This document shows positions 1 through 9,700 of a stretch of 64,000 nt of DNA, piece after piece. The translations under genes were made by a program, and so were the position numbers. Source of the DNA: Hanstruepera ponticola. Lineage in GTDB: Bacteria > Bacteroidota > Bacteroidia > Flavobacteriales > Flavobacteriaceae. How positions within the stretch are numbered: position 1 is the stretch's first letter; the number at the start of each line of letters is the position of its first letter. The notes under the pieces were generated by a model. The model was not told the origin of the DNA. It was given only the letters and a program-made list of their open reading frames with translations, and did not search any database. The stretch is from contig NZ_JABANC010000001.1 of NCBI RefSeq assembly GCF_012931685.1, forward strand, positions 434,001 to 498,000, in the 5' to 3' direction.

Positions 1-1
1 A

Positions 2-310
2 AAACATCTAGGTTTTAATACCGATGATTATGGCTGTACATTTTGGTGGCAAGATAAAGATGGTAACGATTGCTCAACACAATGGAGCCCATTTCCTGAA
101 GACACAAAATATTATGAGCCTTCTAAAAAAGATTTCATGTTTAATTACCGTGTCGAAAATTTAAAGGAATTATTAGGCACTTTAAAAGAAGAAGGTGTTA
201 CAGTTATTGGAGATATTCAAGAGTATGACTATGGAAAATTTGGTTACATTATGGATAATGATGGTAATAAAATAGAACTCTGGGAGCCAGTTGATAGTGC
301 TTTTAAATAA
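2..310 (+). CDS. VOC/glyoxalase-family protein, C-terminal part (5' end outside window)
   Basis: An open frame runs from the window edge to a TAA stop at 308-310 and encodes about 102 residues. Its last third has the hallmark end of a vicinal-oxygen-chelate (glyoxalase/bleomycin-resistance) module: a glycine-tyrosine strand followed by MDNDGNKIELWEP. The Glu in IELWEP is the usual position of the last metal ligand. Before it comes a helix of the type VENLKELLGTLKEEGV, also typical of VOC domains. The N-terminal half and start lie to the left of the window. Substrate cannot be inferred; many flavobacterial homologues are annotated only as VOC family proteins. Confidence 0.75.
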   Translation, partial: KHLGFNTDDYGCTFWWQDKDGNDCSTQWSPFPEDTKYYEPSKKDFMFNYRVENLKELLGTLKEEGVTVIGDIQEYDYGKFGYIMDNDGNKIELWEPVDSAFK

Positions 311-313
311 AAA

Positions 314-1345
314 TCATTCAAGAGGGATGTAGTCAAGAGGCAAGGCATCTCCCATTCTCATATATCCCATAAAGCCAGAAAATGATAGAGCATTTATTGG
401 AAAATAATTTCCATAATTATTTAAATAAAAATAAGTGTCGGTAGGTTCTACAGAAGAAATCGTGTTTTCGCCTTTCTTCCCTGAACTATAACCGATATAC
501 ATAGGTTTGAAAAATCTTACTTTTTTTATTGTCGGATTTTCAGTTGGATACATGCTGATAAAGTTCATTGGCTTCACTTCTTCATTATTATAGTACAATT
601 TATATCCTTCAGTCCTTAAACTATCTACTAATAGTGCTCTCATAAAATGCAAGACTGATCCTTTATAAGCATCGTCTCTTCTGTTCAAAATTTTACTTCG
701 AGTGCTTTCTTTTTCATCTTTAAAAAATGCTGTTCCAGAATAATAAAACGCATGTGGATACAATCTTTCTTTTTCGTGCATTTCAAAAATATCACACTTT
801 ATTTTGAATTCCTGTAAATCATAATTTATTAAATACTCTAACTTTTTATTTCTAATTATAATAGGCTTATCTGAATATGCTATCAACGTGCTATCCGCTC
901 TGTTTAACTTAAAAACAAGATCGTTCTCATTTAATATGTCACAAGATTTAGCATTTTTAGACGTTCCAATAAAAAAATTTCTAAATAAATCTAACTTATC
1001 ACTTCTTGGCACCTTATCCTTAGCATATAATAAAACTTCATTTAAAGTGCTCACTTCCTCTTTTAAACTAATTTTTAAGGGTTTTCCGGATTTATAGTCT
1101 TTTATTTGTTGCTTTTCATATCCTAAAAAAGAAACAACCAAAGCCGTGTTTATTGAAGTTTTATAGCTTAAAGAGAATTCCCCTTGAGCGTTTGAGGTGG
1201 TACCAATTGTAGTATTATCAAAATAAATAGAAGCACCTTCAATTGGTTGTTGAGAATGACTATCAATGACTACTCCAGAAATTTCTTGAGCATATTGATT
1301 AGAGACACAAAAAAGAATTAAAAAAAACCTAAAACTAATCCTCAT
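314..1345 (-). CDS. Secreted protein with carboxypeptidase-like regulatory domain
   Basis: 343 residues. A signal peptide (about residues 1-19, ending in QYAQ) is followed by ISGVVIDSHSQQPIEGASIYF, split here as ISGVVIDSHS and QQPIEGASIYF, which is the start of a carboxypeptidase D regulatory-like (transthyretin-fold) domain. This domain covers about residues 20-95 and continues with TTSNAQGEFSL and FLGYEKQ. The remaining 240 residues have no motif I recognise. Such domains in Bacteroidetes usually sit at the start of exported or outer-membrane proteins; here there is no TonB barrel, so the protein is probably periplasmic or surface-exposed. The start codon lies inside the 3' end of the upstream acyltransferase gene (11-base overlap), so the two are probably cotranscribed. 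Function unknown. Confidence 0.7.
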   Translation of the reverse strand: MRISFRFFLILFCVSNQYAQEISGVVIDSHSQQPIEGASIYFDNTTIGTTSNAQGEFSLSYKTSINTALVVSFLGYEKQQIKDYKSGKPLKISLKEEVSTLNEVLLYAKDKVPRSDKLDLFRNFFIGTSKNAKSCDILNENDLVFKLNRADSTLIAYSDKPIIIRNKKLEYLINYDLQEFKIKCDIFEMHEKERLYPHAFYYSGTAFFKDEKESTRSKILNRRDDAYKGSVLHFMRALLVDSLRTEGYKLYYNNEEVKPMNFISMYPTENPTIKKVRFFKPMYIGYSSGKKGENTISSVEPTDTYFYLNNYGNYFPINALSFSGFMGYMRMGDALPLDYIPLE

Positions 1346-3164
1346 TTTGTTCAGAGATTTTTCGCTCTAATTCGGCTTGAAATTCTTCCATGACTGGTTT
1401 TACAGTACTTTCTGGAAGATCTGCTATTTTAATATACATCAAACCATCAACCGAATTATTGAACAAGGGGTCCACATTAAAAGCCACTAGTTTAGCGTTT
1501 TGTTTGATATATTTTTTGAGTAAAACAGGTAATCTTAATGCTCCTGGTTCTACCTCATCAATAATTTTATCAAACTTATTCAAATCGGCTTCAGCTTCAT
1601 CAAAAACAAAATCTTTATCAGCATCTTTGAGCTTCACTTTAAAAGCTTTTTTTGGATGTACATATTGTGCCACATATGGGTCATAATAATGAGACATCAT
1701 GAACTCAATCATTAATGATTTTGAGAAGTTTGAAAATTGATTGCTAATACTCACACCTCCAATCAAGTACTTGTGTTCTGGGTGACGTAATGTTGTATGT
1801 ACAATGCCCTTCCAAAGTAAAAATAAAGGCATAGGTTTTTGTTGATAATCTTTAATGATAAATGCGCGACCCATTTCAATAGATTGACTCATCATTTTAT
1901 ACAATTCTGGTTCAAATCGGAATAAATCCTGAAGGTAAAAACCATCAATTCCATATCGTGAAAATATTTCAGAACCCAAGCCCATTCTATAGGCTCCAGC
2001 AATCAAATTATTATCTTCATCCCAAAGAAACATGTGGTAATAATACGTATCAAAAGCATCTAAATCTATAGCTTCATTGGTGCCCTCTCCCACCTCTCTA
2101 AACGTAATCTCTCGGAGTCGCCCTATCTCTTGTAAGATGTTTGGTATTTCTTTTGCAGGTGCCAAAAACACCTCGTAATTTTTACTTTGTAATAATCTAA
2201 AGTCATTGGCTCTTAACGCTTCAACTTCCTTGAACATTAATTCTTTATCAACTTGACCAACAATACGTTTCGGTGGTTTTGGAAGTTTTAAAGTTGAAGG
2301 AAAGTTACCTAACAACTTATCTTTTTCATCAAATGAATTAGAAAGCATATACGTTTTCTTTCTTAAAAATTCAGAAAACTCCTCTAACGTAGCGTGCTCC
2401 TTTTGATCATTAACCGAAATTGGCCTACCTATCCTGACTTTGATGATTCGGCGTTTTTGAGTTAATAGTTCAGATGGTAATTTTGCTGTTCTGAAAGTGT
2501 CACTTATTTTAGATAACTTATAAAACAACTTACTGTTTTTTGCATGAAAATAAATAGGAACAACAGGCACTTCAGCTTTATGAACCAATTTCATGGCTGC
2601 CTCTTCCCATGGTCTATCCACAACTAATTTCCCGTCTTTATAAGTAGAAACTTCACCTGCTGGAAAAACACCTAATGGGTGCCCATTTCTTAAATGCATA
2701 ATGGCATTTTTGAAACCTGAAATACTAGATTTAATATCCTTTCTGTCTTCAAAAGGATTAACAGGCATAATGTAAGGCTTAAGCGGTTCAATTCTATGCA
2801 ATAAAAAATTGGCAATGATTTTAAAGTCCTTACGTTGTTCTAGCATTAATTTTAGAAGTAAAATCCCATCTATGCCTCCTAATGGATGATTAGACACCGT
2901 AATATAAGCACCATCCTTTGGTAAACGCTTTAAGTCTTCTTCGGGTATTTCAAATTTTATTTGGAATTCATCTAAAATGGCATCTAGAAATTCAAGTTCT
3001 GTTAAATGCTTGTTACGATTATAAATAGCATTAAGCGTAGAAATTTTTAAAACTTTCATTAAAATCCAACCAACAAATGTTCCTACAAAGCCATATTTAT
3101 CTAACTGTATGGCAGTTGCAACTTCTTTTGCAGTTACTAGTCCTTTTTTTGGTTGATTTGTCAT
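1335..3164 (-). CDS. Bifunctional OlsF-like acyltransferase (PlsC-like domain plus GNAT/OlsB-like domain)
   Basis: 609 residues with two acyltransferase modules. The N-terminal half (about 80-290) has the PlsC-type signature NHPLGGIDG at residues 92-100, a spaced variant of the HX4D motif, followed by FPAGEVS and PVVPIYFHAKN. The C-terminal part (about 330-530) is GNAT/OlsB-like, with ITFREVGEG, YYYHMFLWDEDNNLIAGAYR (20 residues) and MGRAFI. This layout matches OlsF, which makes ornithine lipids by N-acylating ornithine and then O-acylating the lyso-lipid, and is known in Flavobacterium johnsoniae. The product is therefore probably an amino-acid-containing membrane lipid. Related proteins of this family can act on glycine, so the head group is uncertain. 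The gene precedes the secreted protein at 314-1345 with an overlap. Confidence 0.72.
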   Translation of the reverse strand: MTNQPKKGLVTAKEVATAIQLDKYGFVGTFVGWILMKVLKISTLNAIYNRNKHLTELEFLDAILDEFQIKFEIPEEDLKRLPKDGAYITVSNHPLGGIDGILLLKLMLEQRKDFKIIANFLLHRIEPLKPYIMPVNPFEDRKDIKSSISGFKNAIMHLRNGHPLGVFPAGEVSTYKDGKLVVDRPWEEAAMKLVHKAEVPVVPIYFHAKNSKLFYKLSKISDTFRTAKLPSELLTQKRRIIKVRIGRPISVNDQKEHATLEEFSEFLRKKTYMLSNSFDEKDKLLGNFPSTLKLPKPPKRIVGQVDKELMFKEVEALRANDFRLLQSKNYEVFLAPAKEIPNILQEIGRLREITFREVGEGTNEAIDLDAFDTYYYHMFLWDEDNNLIAGAYRMGLGSEIFSRYGIDGFYLQDLFRFEPELYKMMSQSIEMGRAFIIKDYQQKPMPLFLLWKGIVHTTLRHPEHKYLIGGVSISNQFSNFSKSLMIEFMMSHYYDPYVAQYVHPKKAFKVKLKDADKDFVFDEAEADLNKFDKIIDEVEPGALRLPVLLKKYIKQNAKLVAFNVDPLFNNSVDGLMYIKIADLPESTVKPVMEEFQAELERKISEQNED

Positions 3165-3169
3165 ATTTA

Positions 3170-3177
3170 CAAATGTA
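3170..3177 (-). promoter_or_regulatory. Bacteroidetes -7 promoter element before the OlsF-like gene
   Basis: Read on the minus strand this is TACATTTG, a full match to the Bacteroidetes sigma-A -7 consensus TAnnTTTG. It ends only five bases before the ATG at 3164, which implies an almost leaderless mRNA. I saw no clear -33 TTTG at the usual distance. Confidence 0.4.
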
Positions 3178-3187
3178 GTTATTTTGT

Positions 3188-4438
3188 TTATTTAGTAACC
3201 ATTTGCATTGTTTCTTGTGTTAACTGCTTTAGTAATACAATTTTACCTTTCTCTAATTGGTCTATAGCTGCATTATCATAATGCCTAATGGTATATAAAG
3301 ACACGTTTTCATAACAAGTTACCTTAAACTTTGCCTTTAAATGTTGTAATAACTTTTCTAAATTCTTGTAACCATTATCAAAACAAACTGAAAAACTTAT
3401 CGCTGAATTTTGAATGACATCAACTTTCATTTTATACAGATGCAACAGGTTAAAAATTTCACTGATGTTTTCTTCCACGATATAAGAAAAGTCTAATGAA
3501 GACAGTGAGATTAACACTTGATCTTTTTTAAGTATAAAACATGGGATTTCAGGTTCTAATCCTTGGCCTTTAGCAACAGCTGTTCCCGGATTTTTAGGGT
3601 TCAGAAATGACTTTACATACAACGGAATCTCCTTTCGCTGCAACGGTTGTAATGTTTTTGGGTGAATAACAGATGCGCCATAAAAAGCTAATTCTATCGC
3701 TTCACGATAGGATATTTTATGAAGTAATTGGGCATTCTCAAAATACCGTGGATCAGCGTTTAAAACGCCTGGCACATCTTTCCAAATAGTAACGCTGTCT
3801 GCATTTAAACAGTACGCAAAAATAGCTGCTGTATAATCACTTCCTTCTCTACCTAACGTAGTGGTAAAGTTATTGGAATCACTTCCTAAAAATCCTTGAG
3901 TGATGTTTAAATTATTTTGCTTAAAGTTTTTTGATATGAGGCTTTGTGTCTTTTCCCAATCAACGTTGGCTCTACGGTAATAATTATCTGTTTTAATAAA
4001 CTCTCTTACATCTATCCAAGCATTTTTTAAACCCATTTCATTTAAATAAGCACTTACAATTGTTGTTGAAACCAATTCACCAAATCCTATGGTTTGATCA
4101 TAAACATAGTTGTAATCTGGCGATTTATTACGATCAAAAAATGCCGTTAATTCATCAAATAATGTTGATATTGCTTTAAAGATATTGTGATTTTCATTTT
4201 CAAATAAATCCAGTAAAATAGCATTATGGAATTTTCTAACATCCTGAATGGAACTCCTTAAGGCTGCTTTATTATTAAAATAATTATCAATAACCTGTTC
4301 AATAGCATTGGTTGTTTTTCCCATTGCTGATATGACAATTAACGTTTTTGAATGACCTGTCTCATTCAAGACACTTAATAAATTCCTTACACCTTCAGCA
4401 TCTTTTACTGATGCTCCTCCAAATTTAAATATGCGCAT
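3188..4438 (-). CDS. Aspartate kinase (aspartokinase)
   Basis: 416 residues. Catalyses ATP-dependent phosphorylation of aspartate, the first step toward lysine, threonine, methionine and diaminopimelate. The N-terminal amino-acid-kinase fold shows FKFGGASVKD (residues 4-13), the substrate region TLGREGSDYTAAIFA, and WKDVPGVLNADPRYF. The C-terminal part (about 310-390) is consistent with ACT regulatory domains, which would give feedback control, although I cannot say by which amino acid. No homoserine dehydrogenase domain is fused. The gene lies one base downstream of the GNAT gene at 4440-4919 and is probably cotranscribed with it from the promoter near 4935. Confidence 0.9.
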   Translation of the reverse strand: MRIFKFGGASVKDAEGVRNLLSVLNETGHSKTLIVISAMGKTTNAIEQVIDNYFNNKAALRSSIQDVRKFHNAILLDLFENENHNIFKAISTLFDELTAFFDRNKSPDYNYVYDQTIGFGELVSTTIVSAYLNEMGLKNAWIDVREFIKTDNYYRRANVDWEKTQSLISKNFKQNNLNITQGFLGSDSNNFTTTLGREGSDYTAAIFAYCLNADSVTIWKDVPGVLNADPRYFENAQLLHKISYREAIELAFYGASVIHPKTLQPLQRKEIPLYVKSFLNPKNPGTAVAKGQGLEPEIPCFILKKDQVLISLSSLDFSYIVEENISEIFNLLHLYKMKVDVIQNSAISFSVCFDNGYKNLEKLLQHLKAKFKVTCYENVSLYTIRHYDNAAIDQLEKGKIVLLKQLTQETMQMVTK

Positions 4439-4439
4439 A

Positions 4440-4919
4440 TTATATTTTTGATAAATAAGATTTTATACCTTTTTCATTTAAATGAACAACATCCCAATCT
4501 CGTTTAACATCTGCTCCTTTCTCCTCGTAAAATTTTATAGCTGGTTCATTCCAGTCCAATACTTCCCAACTTATACGTTTTACCCCTAAATCTTGTCCAT
4601 ACCTTACAACTTCATCCAACAGCAAAGTCCCTAATCCTTTGCCTCTCATGCGCTCACTAACAATCAAATCCTCAAGGTGCAAAATATTCCCTTTCCAAGT
4701 AGAATATCTTGTGTAAACAAGAGCCATACCTTCAATATGGCCATCAAATTCAGCAACAAAACATTGAAATTTAGGATTTTCACCAAATCCATCTCGCTCA
4801 AGATCTGAAACAGAAATAGCTACTGCATGAGGTTCCTTCTCAAAAATAGCTAACTCTTTTATGAGGTCAAGAATTCTAGACATATCGCTTTTATTGGCTT
4901 TTCTTACCTTAATATCCAT
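4440..4919 (-). CDS. GNAT-family N-acetyltransferase (diamine/spermidine acetyltransferase-like)
   Basis: 159 residues. A compact single GNAT domain: ATKSD-like start (VRKANKSDMSRILDLIKELA), strands around FVAEFDGHIEGMALVYTRYS, LHLEDLIVSERMRGKGLGTL as the acetyl-CoA binding loop (R/QxxGxG/A form RGKGLG), and WNEPAIKFYEEKGA near the end. The combination RYSTWKG with LEDL resembles the diamine/spermidine N-acetyltransferase group, so an amine substrate is likely, but the actual acceptor is unknown. First gene of a two-gene unit with aspartokinase. Confidence 0.8.
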   Translation of the reverse strand: MDIKVRKANKSDMSRILDLIKELAIFEKEPHAVAISVSDLERDGFGENPKFQCFVAEFDGHIEGMALVYTRYSTWKGNILHLEDLIVSERMRGKGLGTLLLDEVVRYGQDLGVKRISWEVLDWNEPAIKFYEEKGADVKRDWDVVHLNEKGIKSYLSKI

Positions 4920-4934
4920 TTGAAGATTTTACCT

Positions 4935-4942
4935 CAAAGATA
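4935..4942 (-). promoter_or_regulatory. -7 promoter element for the GNAT/aspartokinase pair
   Basis: Minus-strand reading TATCTTTG, a full match to TAnnTTTG, 16 bases upstream of the ATG at 4919. No strong -33 element was found. Confidence 0.4.
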
Positions 4943-4973
4943 GCTTTTTATCTTATAATTAAATTTCCGAAAA

Positions 4974-5004
4974 CGTTGTAGTTTATTAAAAAATCCGATA
5001 TTTG
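4974..5004 (+). promoter_or_regulatory. Putative promoter of fructose-1,6-bisphosphatase
   Basis: A TTG at about 4974-4976 is separated by about 20 bases from GATATTTG at 4997-5004, one mismatch to the Bacteroidetes -7 box TAnnTTTG. The fbp ATG follows 26 bases later. Confidence 0.35.
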
Positions 5005-5030
5005 TACAAACAACAACTTACTGGATATTC

Positions 5031-6038
5031 ATGTCTCAAAAAAATCAAACTTTAGGTGAATTTATCATTGAAAATCAATCATCATTTAAATACACCTCAG
5101 GAGAACTTTCTCGTTTAATAAATTCCATTCGTTTAGCTGCAAAAGTTGTTAATCATGAGGTCAATAAAGCAGGTCTTGTTGATATTATTGGAGCAGTAGG
5201 AGATACAAACATTCAAGGCGAAGACCAACAAAAACTGGATGTTTATGCGAATGACAAATTTATCCAAACCCTTACAAATAGAAATATTGTTTGTGGAATT
5301 GCTAGTGAAGAGGAAGATGATTTTATTTCAATTAATAGTCAGGATGAAAACAATAACAATAAATATGTTGTTTTAATTGACCCATTAGATGGTTCATCAA
5401 ACATTGATGTGAATGTATCTGTTGGAACCATTTTTTCAGTTTACAGGCGCGTTACACCAGTTGGAACACCTGTAACTATTGAGGATTTTTTACAACAAGG
5501 AAATCAGCAAGTGGCAGCAGGTTATGTGGTTTATGGAACTTCAACCATGTTGGTTTACACAACGGGAGCTGGTGTAAATGGGTTTACATTGAATCCAGCC
5601 ATAGGAACCTTTTATCTGTCGCATCCGGATATGGAATTCCCTGAAAATGGTAAAATCTATTCCGTGAATGAAGGGAATTATATACATTTCCCTCAAGGGA
5701 TAAAAAACTATATCAAATATTGCCAAATGGAAGAAGGAGACAGACCTTATACATCAAGATATATTGGTTCTTTAGTGTCTGACTTTCATAGGAATATGAT
5801 AAAAGGTGGTATTTACTTGTATCCTAAAAGTTCGAAAAATTCAAATGGGAAATTACGCTTGCTATATGAATGTAATCCCATGGCGTTTTTGGCAGAACAA
5901 GCTAAAGGTAAAGCCAGTGATGGATTTAATAGAATAATGGATATTCAGCCTACAGAACTTCACCAACGTGTACCTTTTATTTGTGGTAGCAGAAACATGG
6001 TTGAGAAGGCAGAAGAATTTATGCGATTGGCAGAATAA
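5031..6038 (+). CDS. fbp: Fructose-1,6-bisphosphatase, class 1
   Basis: 335 residues, normal length for class I. Hydrolyses fructose 1,6-bisphosphate to fructose 6-phosphate in gluconeogenesis, in the cytoplasm. The metal and phosphate site is intact: ASEEEDD (about 91-97), then the family signature [20 protein letters not shown] at about residues 121-140. The sugar-phosphate-binding region includes [20 protein letters not shown] and [20 protein letters not shown], both 20 residues. Monocistronic, ending at a strong hairpin shared with the convergent TerB-like gene. With PEP carboxylase in the same window it belongs to central carbon metabolism. Confidence 0.96.
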   Translation: MSQKNQTLGEFIIENQSSFKYTSGELSRLINSIRLAAKVVNHEVNKAGLVDIIGAVGDTNIQGEDQQKLDVYANDKFIQTLTNRNIVCGIASEEEDDFISINSQDENNNNKYVVLIDPLDGSSNIDVNVSVGTIFSVYRRVTPVGTPVTIEDFLQQGNQQVAAGYVVYGTSTMLVYTTGAGVNGFTLNPAIGTFYLSHPDMEFPENGKIYSVNEGNYIHFPQGIKNYIKYCQMEEGDRPYTSRYIGSLVSDFHRNMIKGGIYLYPKSSKNSNGKLRLLYECNPMAFLAEQAKGKASDGFNRIMDIQPTELHQRVPFICGSRNMVEKAEEFMRLAE

Positions 6039-6040
6039 AA

Positions 6041-6066
6041 AAATGCGAACCAATAGGCTCGCATTT
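6041..6066. terminator. Bidirectional terminator hairpin between fbp and the TerB-like gene
   Basis: Perfect 8-bp arms AAATGCGA (6041-6048) and TCGCATTT (6059-6066) with a 10-base loop, flanked by A and T runs. It sits between two convergent genes and can serve both. Confidence 0.75.
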
Positions 6067-6087
6067 AAATTATAATATACAGAATTT

Positions 6088-6519
6088 TTACCTGTTCATA
6101 TTTCTAATTTCCTCAATAAAAGTATCTAGATCAACACCGTTGGCTACTAAAGTTAAAGCCTTATCAACTACATATTTTACGTTTTCTGGTGAAAAACCTA
6201 ACCCAATACCTATTTTACGCAACACCAATTCCTCATGATCACCTTGAATATGATCCACATGAACCATGCGTGCCAAATCAAAAAGTCTTTCTAATCGTCT
6301 ATCATATGATGTTGGTGGGTTGATAGGATGTGATTGATAATCCTTTAGAATCTCTTTGTAAGTGGTTTCACTGATATCTAAATTTCTAGCCAAACGATCT
6401 AAAAACGCTTTCTCCTCATCAGTGATAATTCCGTCATCCATGGCAACTCTAACTATTGCTGCAAAATGGTCTTCATTGCGCTTTTTAAATCCGCTATCAA
6501 ATAAATCTAAAATTGACAT
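6088..6519 (-). CDS. TerB-like protein
   Basis: 143 residues from the ATG at 6519 (MSILDLFDSGFKKRNEDHFA). A longer frame back to 6546 exists, but its first codons overlap the -7 promoter box at 6544-6551, so the shorter start is preferred. The all-helical body has the TerB pattern of paired acidic segments: VRVAMDDGIITDEEKAFLDR (20 residues), then a repeat-like helix set around ARMVHVDHIQGDHEELVLR. Homologues are often annotated tellurite-resistance TerB family, but outside ter operons their role is not known. No ter genes are nearby. Confidence 0.75.
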   Translation of the reverse strand: MSILDLFDSGFKKRNEDHFAAIVRVAMDDGIITDEEKAFLDRLARNLDISETTYKEILKDYQSHPINPPTSYDRRLERLFDLARMVHVDHIQGDHEELVLRKIGIGLGFSPENVKYVVDKALTLVANGVDLDTFIEEIRNMNR

Positions 6520-6543
6520 ATATTCTTGTTTTATAAAGTGGTG

Positions 6544-6551
6544 CAAACTTA
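6544..6551 (-). promoter_or_regulatory. -7 promoter element of the TerB-like gene
   Basis: Minus-strand TAAGTTTG, a full match to TAnnTTTG, 24 bases upstream of the ATG at 6519. Its position rules against the longer reading frame that starts at 6546. Confidence 0.45.
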
Positions 6552-6681
6552 CATATTTTTTCTTTTTTCTGATAAGAAAAAAGACCTAAAATAAGTTCAC
6601 TCATCCCTTTTAAAATATAGTCCGTAAGAGTAAATATAATTTTAATAATAGTTTTAATCAATAATCTCTTAAACAAAATTT

Positions 6682-6689
6682 TATATTTG
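6682..6689 (+). promoter_or_regulatory. -7 promoter element of mfd
   Basis: TATATTTG, a full match to TAnnTTTG, 16 bases upstream of the TTG start at 6706, giving a very short leader. No clear -33 TTTG upstream. Confidence 0.4.
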
Positions 6690-6705
6690 CACAAAATAAC
6701 TTGTC

Positions 6706-9700
6706 TTGAGTAAATCTACCCTCTCGCAAACATATAAACAGGCTTTGCAATCGCAAAATCTGCAAAATGCTATTGCCCAAACTCAAAATAGAACACACAT
6801 AAAAGGCCTTGTTGGGTCATCTGTTTCATTTGTTTTTACTGAACTTTTTAAGGAGGCTGACAAACCATTTTTACTCATATTCAATGACAAGGAAGAAGCC
6901 GCTTTTTACCTGAATGACTTCGAAAGGTTGTTAAACGATAAAGATGTTCTGTTTTACCCTGGAAGTTATAGGCGTCCTTACCAAATAGAAGAGACTGATA
7001 ACGCCAATGTATTATTGCGTGCTGAAGTATTAAACCGTATTAACTCTAGAAAAAAACCAGCTATAATAATTACATATCCTGATGCGCTTTTCGAAAAAGT
7101 AGTAACCAGGCGTGAATTAGAAAAAAACACATTAAAGATTTCAGTAAATGATAATCTATCCATTGACTTTGTAAACGAAGTATTGTTTGAATATAAATTT
7201 AAACGTGTTGACTTTGTTACAGAACCCGGAGAATTTTCAGTTCGTGGTGGTATTGTAGATGTGTTCTCATTTTCACATGACGAACCCTATCGTATTGAAT
7301 TTTTTGGCGACGAAGTTGATAGTATCAGAACCTTTGATGTAGAAACACAACTCTCAACCGATCAAATTAAGAAAATTAGCATTATTCCAAATGTGGCTAA
7401 TAAATTTTTAGAAGAAAGCAGGCAAAGCTTTTTGAAATACATCGCGCAAAAAACTGTGATTTTTACTAAAAATGCGCAATTAGTTTTTGATAGGATTGAT
7501 GATTTTTATGGAAAAGCGGAAGAGGCCTTTAAAACACTTTCAACTGAAATAAAACATGCCGAACCTGAAGAGTTATTTTGTAATTCAACATTATTAAAAA
7601 AACAGCTTTTAGATTTTAATTTAGTTGAATTTGGGACTTCAGCTGTCATGTTGAACACAGTTGAAACATCACAAACAATAACTTTTAACACAACACCACA
7701 GCCAACCTTTAATAAGCAATTCAATTTATTGATTGATAATTTGAATGCCAATCATGAAAAAGGCTACACCAATTATATAGCTTGTGTAAGCGAACAACAA
7801 GCAAAACGTTTTCATGATATTTTTAATGATGTAGATCAAGAGGTTCATTATCAAACCATCGTGCTTTCATTATTTCAAGGCTTTATTGATCATGATAATA
7901 AAATAATCTGCTATACAGACCATCAAATTTTTGAACGCTATCATAAATTCCATCTAAAAAACGGTTATGCAAAAAAACAAGCTATAACCTTACGAGAATT
8001 GACCAATTTAGAAATAGGCGATTATGTAACGCATATTGATCATGGTATTGGAAAATTTGGCGGACTTCAAAAAATTGATGTTGAAGGCAAAAAACAAGAA
8101 GCTATTAAATTGGTGTATGGTGAACGCGATGTCTTGTATTTAAGCATTCACTCGCTTCATAAAATTACTAAGTTTAATGGCAAAGACGGTAAACCTCCAA
8201 AAGTTTACAAATTGGGCAGCAAAGCTTGGAAAACACTTAAACAAAAAACCAAATCTCGTGTAAAAGAAATTGCCTTTAATCTTATAAAAGTTTATGCCAA
8301 ACGTAAGCTAGAAAAAGGCTTTCAGTATAATCCTGATAGTTATATGCAGCACGAATTAGAGGCATCATTTTTATACGAAGACACGCCAGATCAAACAACT
8401 GCAACTGCTGACATTAAAGCTGATATGGAAAGTGACAGACCAATGGACAGATTGGTCTGTGGCGATGTTGGTTTTGGAAAAACCGAAGTTGCAATCCGAG
8501 CAGCATTTAAGGCAGTTGATAATGGCAAGCAGGTGGCGGTTCTTGTACCAACAACTATTCTTGCCTATCAGCATTCTAGAACCTTTAAGGAACGACTCAA
8601 AGATTTTCCTGTAACCGTTGATTATCTCAACCGGTTTAGAACAGCCAAGGAAAAACGTGAAACGCTTGAAAATCTCGAAAAAGGAGCTATTGATATTATT
8701 ATTGGAACCCATCAATTAGTAAATAAAAATGTTAAGTTTAAAGATTTAGGATTATTGATTGTTGATGAGGAACAGAAATTTGGTGTTGCAGTCAAGGAAA
8801 AGTTAAAAACATTAAAAGAAAACGTTGATGTCTTGACATTAACAGCTACTCCAATACCAAGAACATTACAGTTCAGTTTAATGGCGGCACGTGATTTATC
8901 AGTTATTACCACACCTCCACCTAATCGTTATCCAATAGAAAGCCATGTTATTCGTTTTAGCGAGGAAACCATTCGTGATGCCATTACTTATGAAATTCAA
9001 CGTGGTGGACAAATTTTCTTTATTCATAACCGGATTGAAAACATCAAAGAAGTTGCAGGCATGATTCAACGTTTAGTTCCAGATGCCAAAATAGGGATTG
9101 GTCACGGACAAATGGAAGGCAAAAAGTTAGAGCAATTGATGCTCGCCTTTATGAATGGTGAGTTTGATGTTTTAGTGAGTACTACCATTGTTGAAAGCGG
9201 ATTGGATGTACCCAATGCCAATACCATTTTCATAAATAACGCAAATAATTTTGGATTGAGTGACTTACACCAAATGCGTGGTCGTGTTGGTAGAAGCAAT
9301 AAAAAAGCCTTTTGTTATTTCATTACACCTGAATATTCCGCTATGACCAATGATGCCAGAAAACGAATTACTGCGTTAGAACAGTTTACCGAATTGGGTA
9401 GTGGTTTCAACATTGCCATGAAAGATTTGGAAATTAGAGGAGCTGGTGATTTATTGGGTGGTGAACAGAGTGGATTTATTAATGATATTGGCTTTGATAC
9501 CTACCAAAAAATACTCAATGAAGCCATAGAAGAACTCAAAGAAAATGAATTCAAAGATTTGTATAAAGATGATGGTAAACCAAAGGAATATGTAAAAGAT
9601 ATTACTATTGACAGTGATTTTGAATTATTATTCCCAGATGACTATATCAATAATATAACCGAACGCTTAAACCTTTACACGCAACTTAATAATATAAAAA

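Noticed and set aside
6520-6546. Nine-codon extension of the TerB-like protein
   Set aside because: Overlaps a full-match -7 promoter element; the ATG at 6519 fits the family better.
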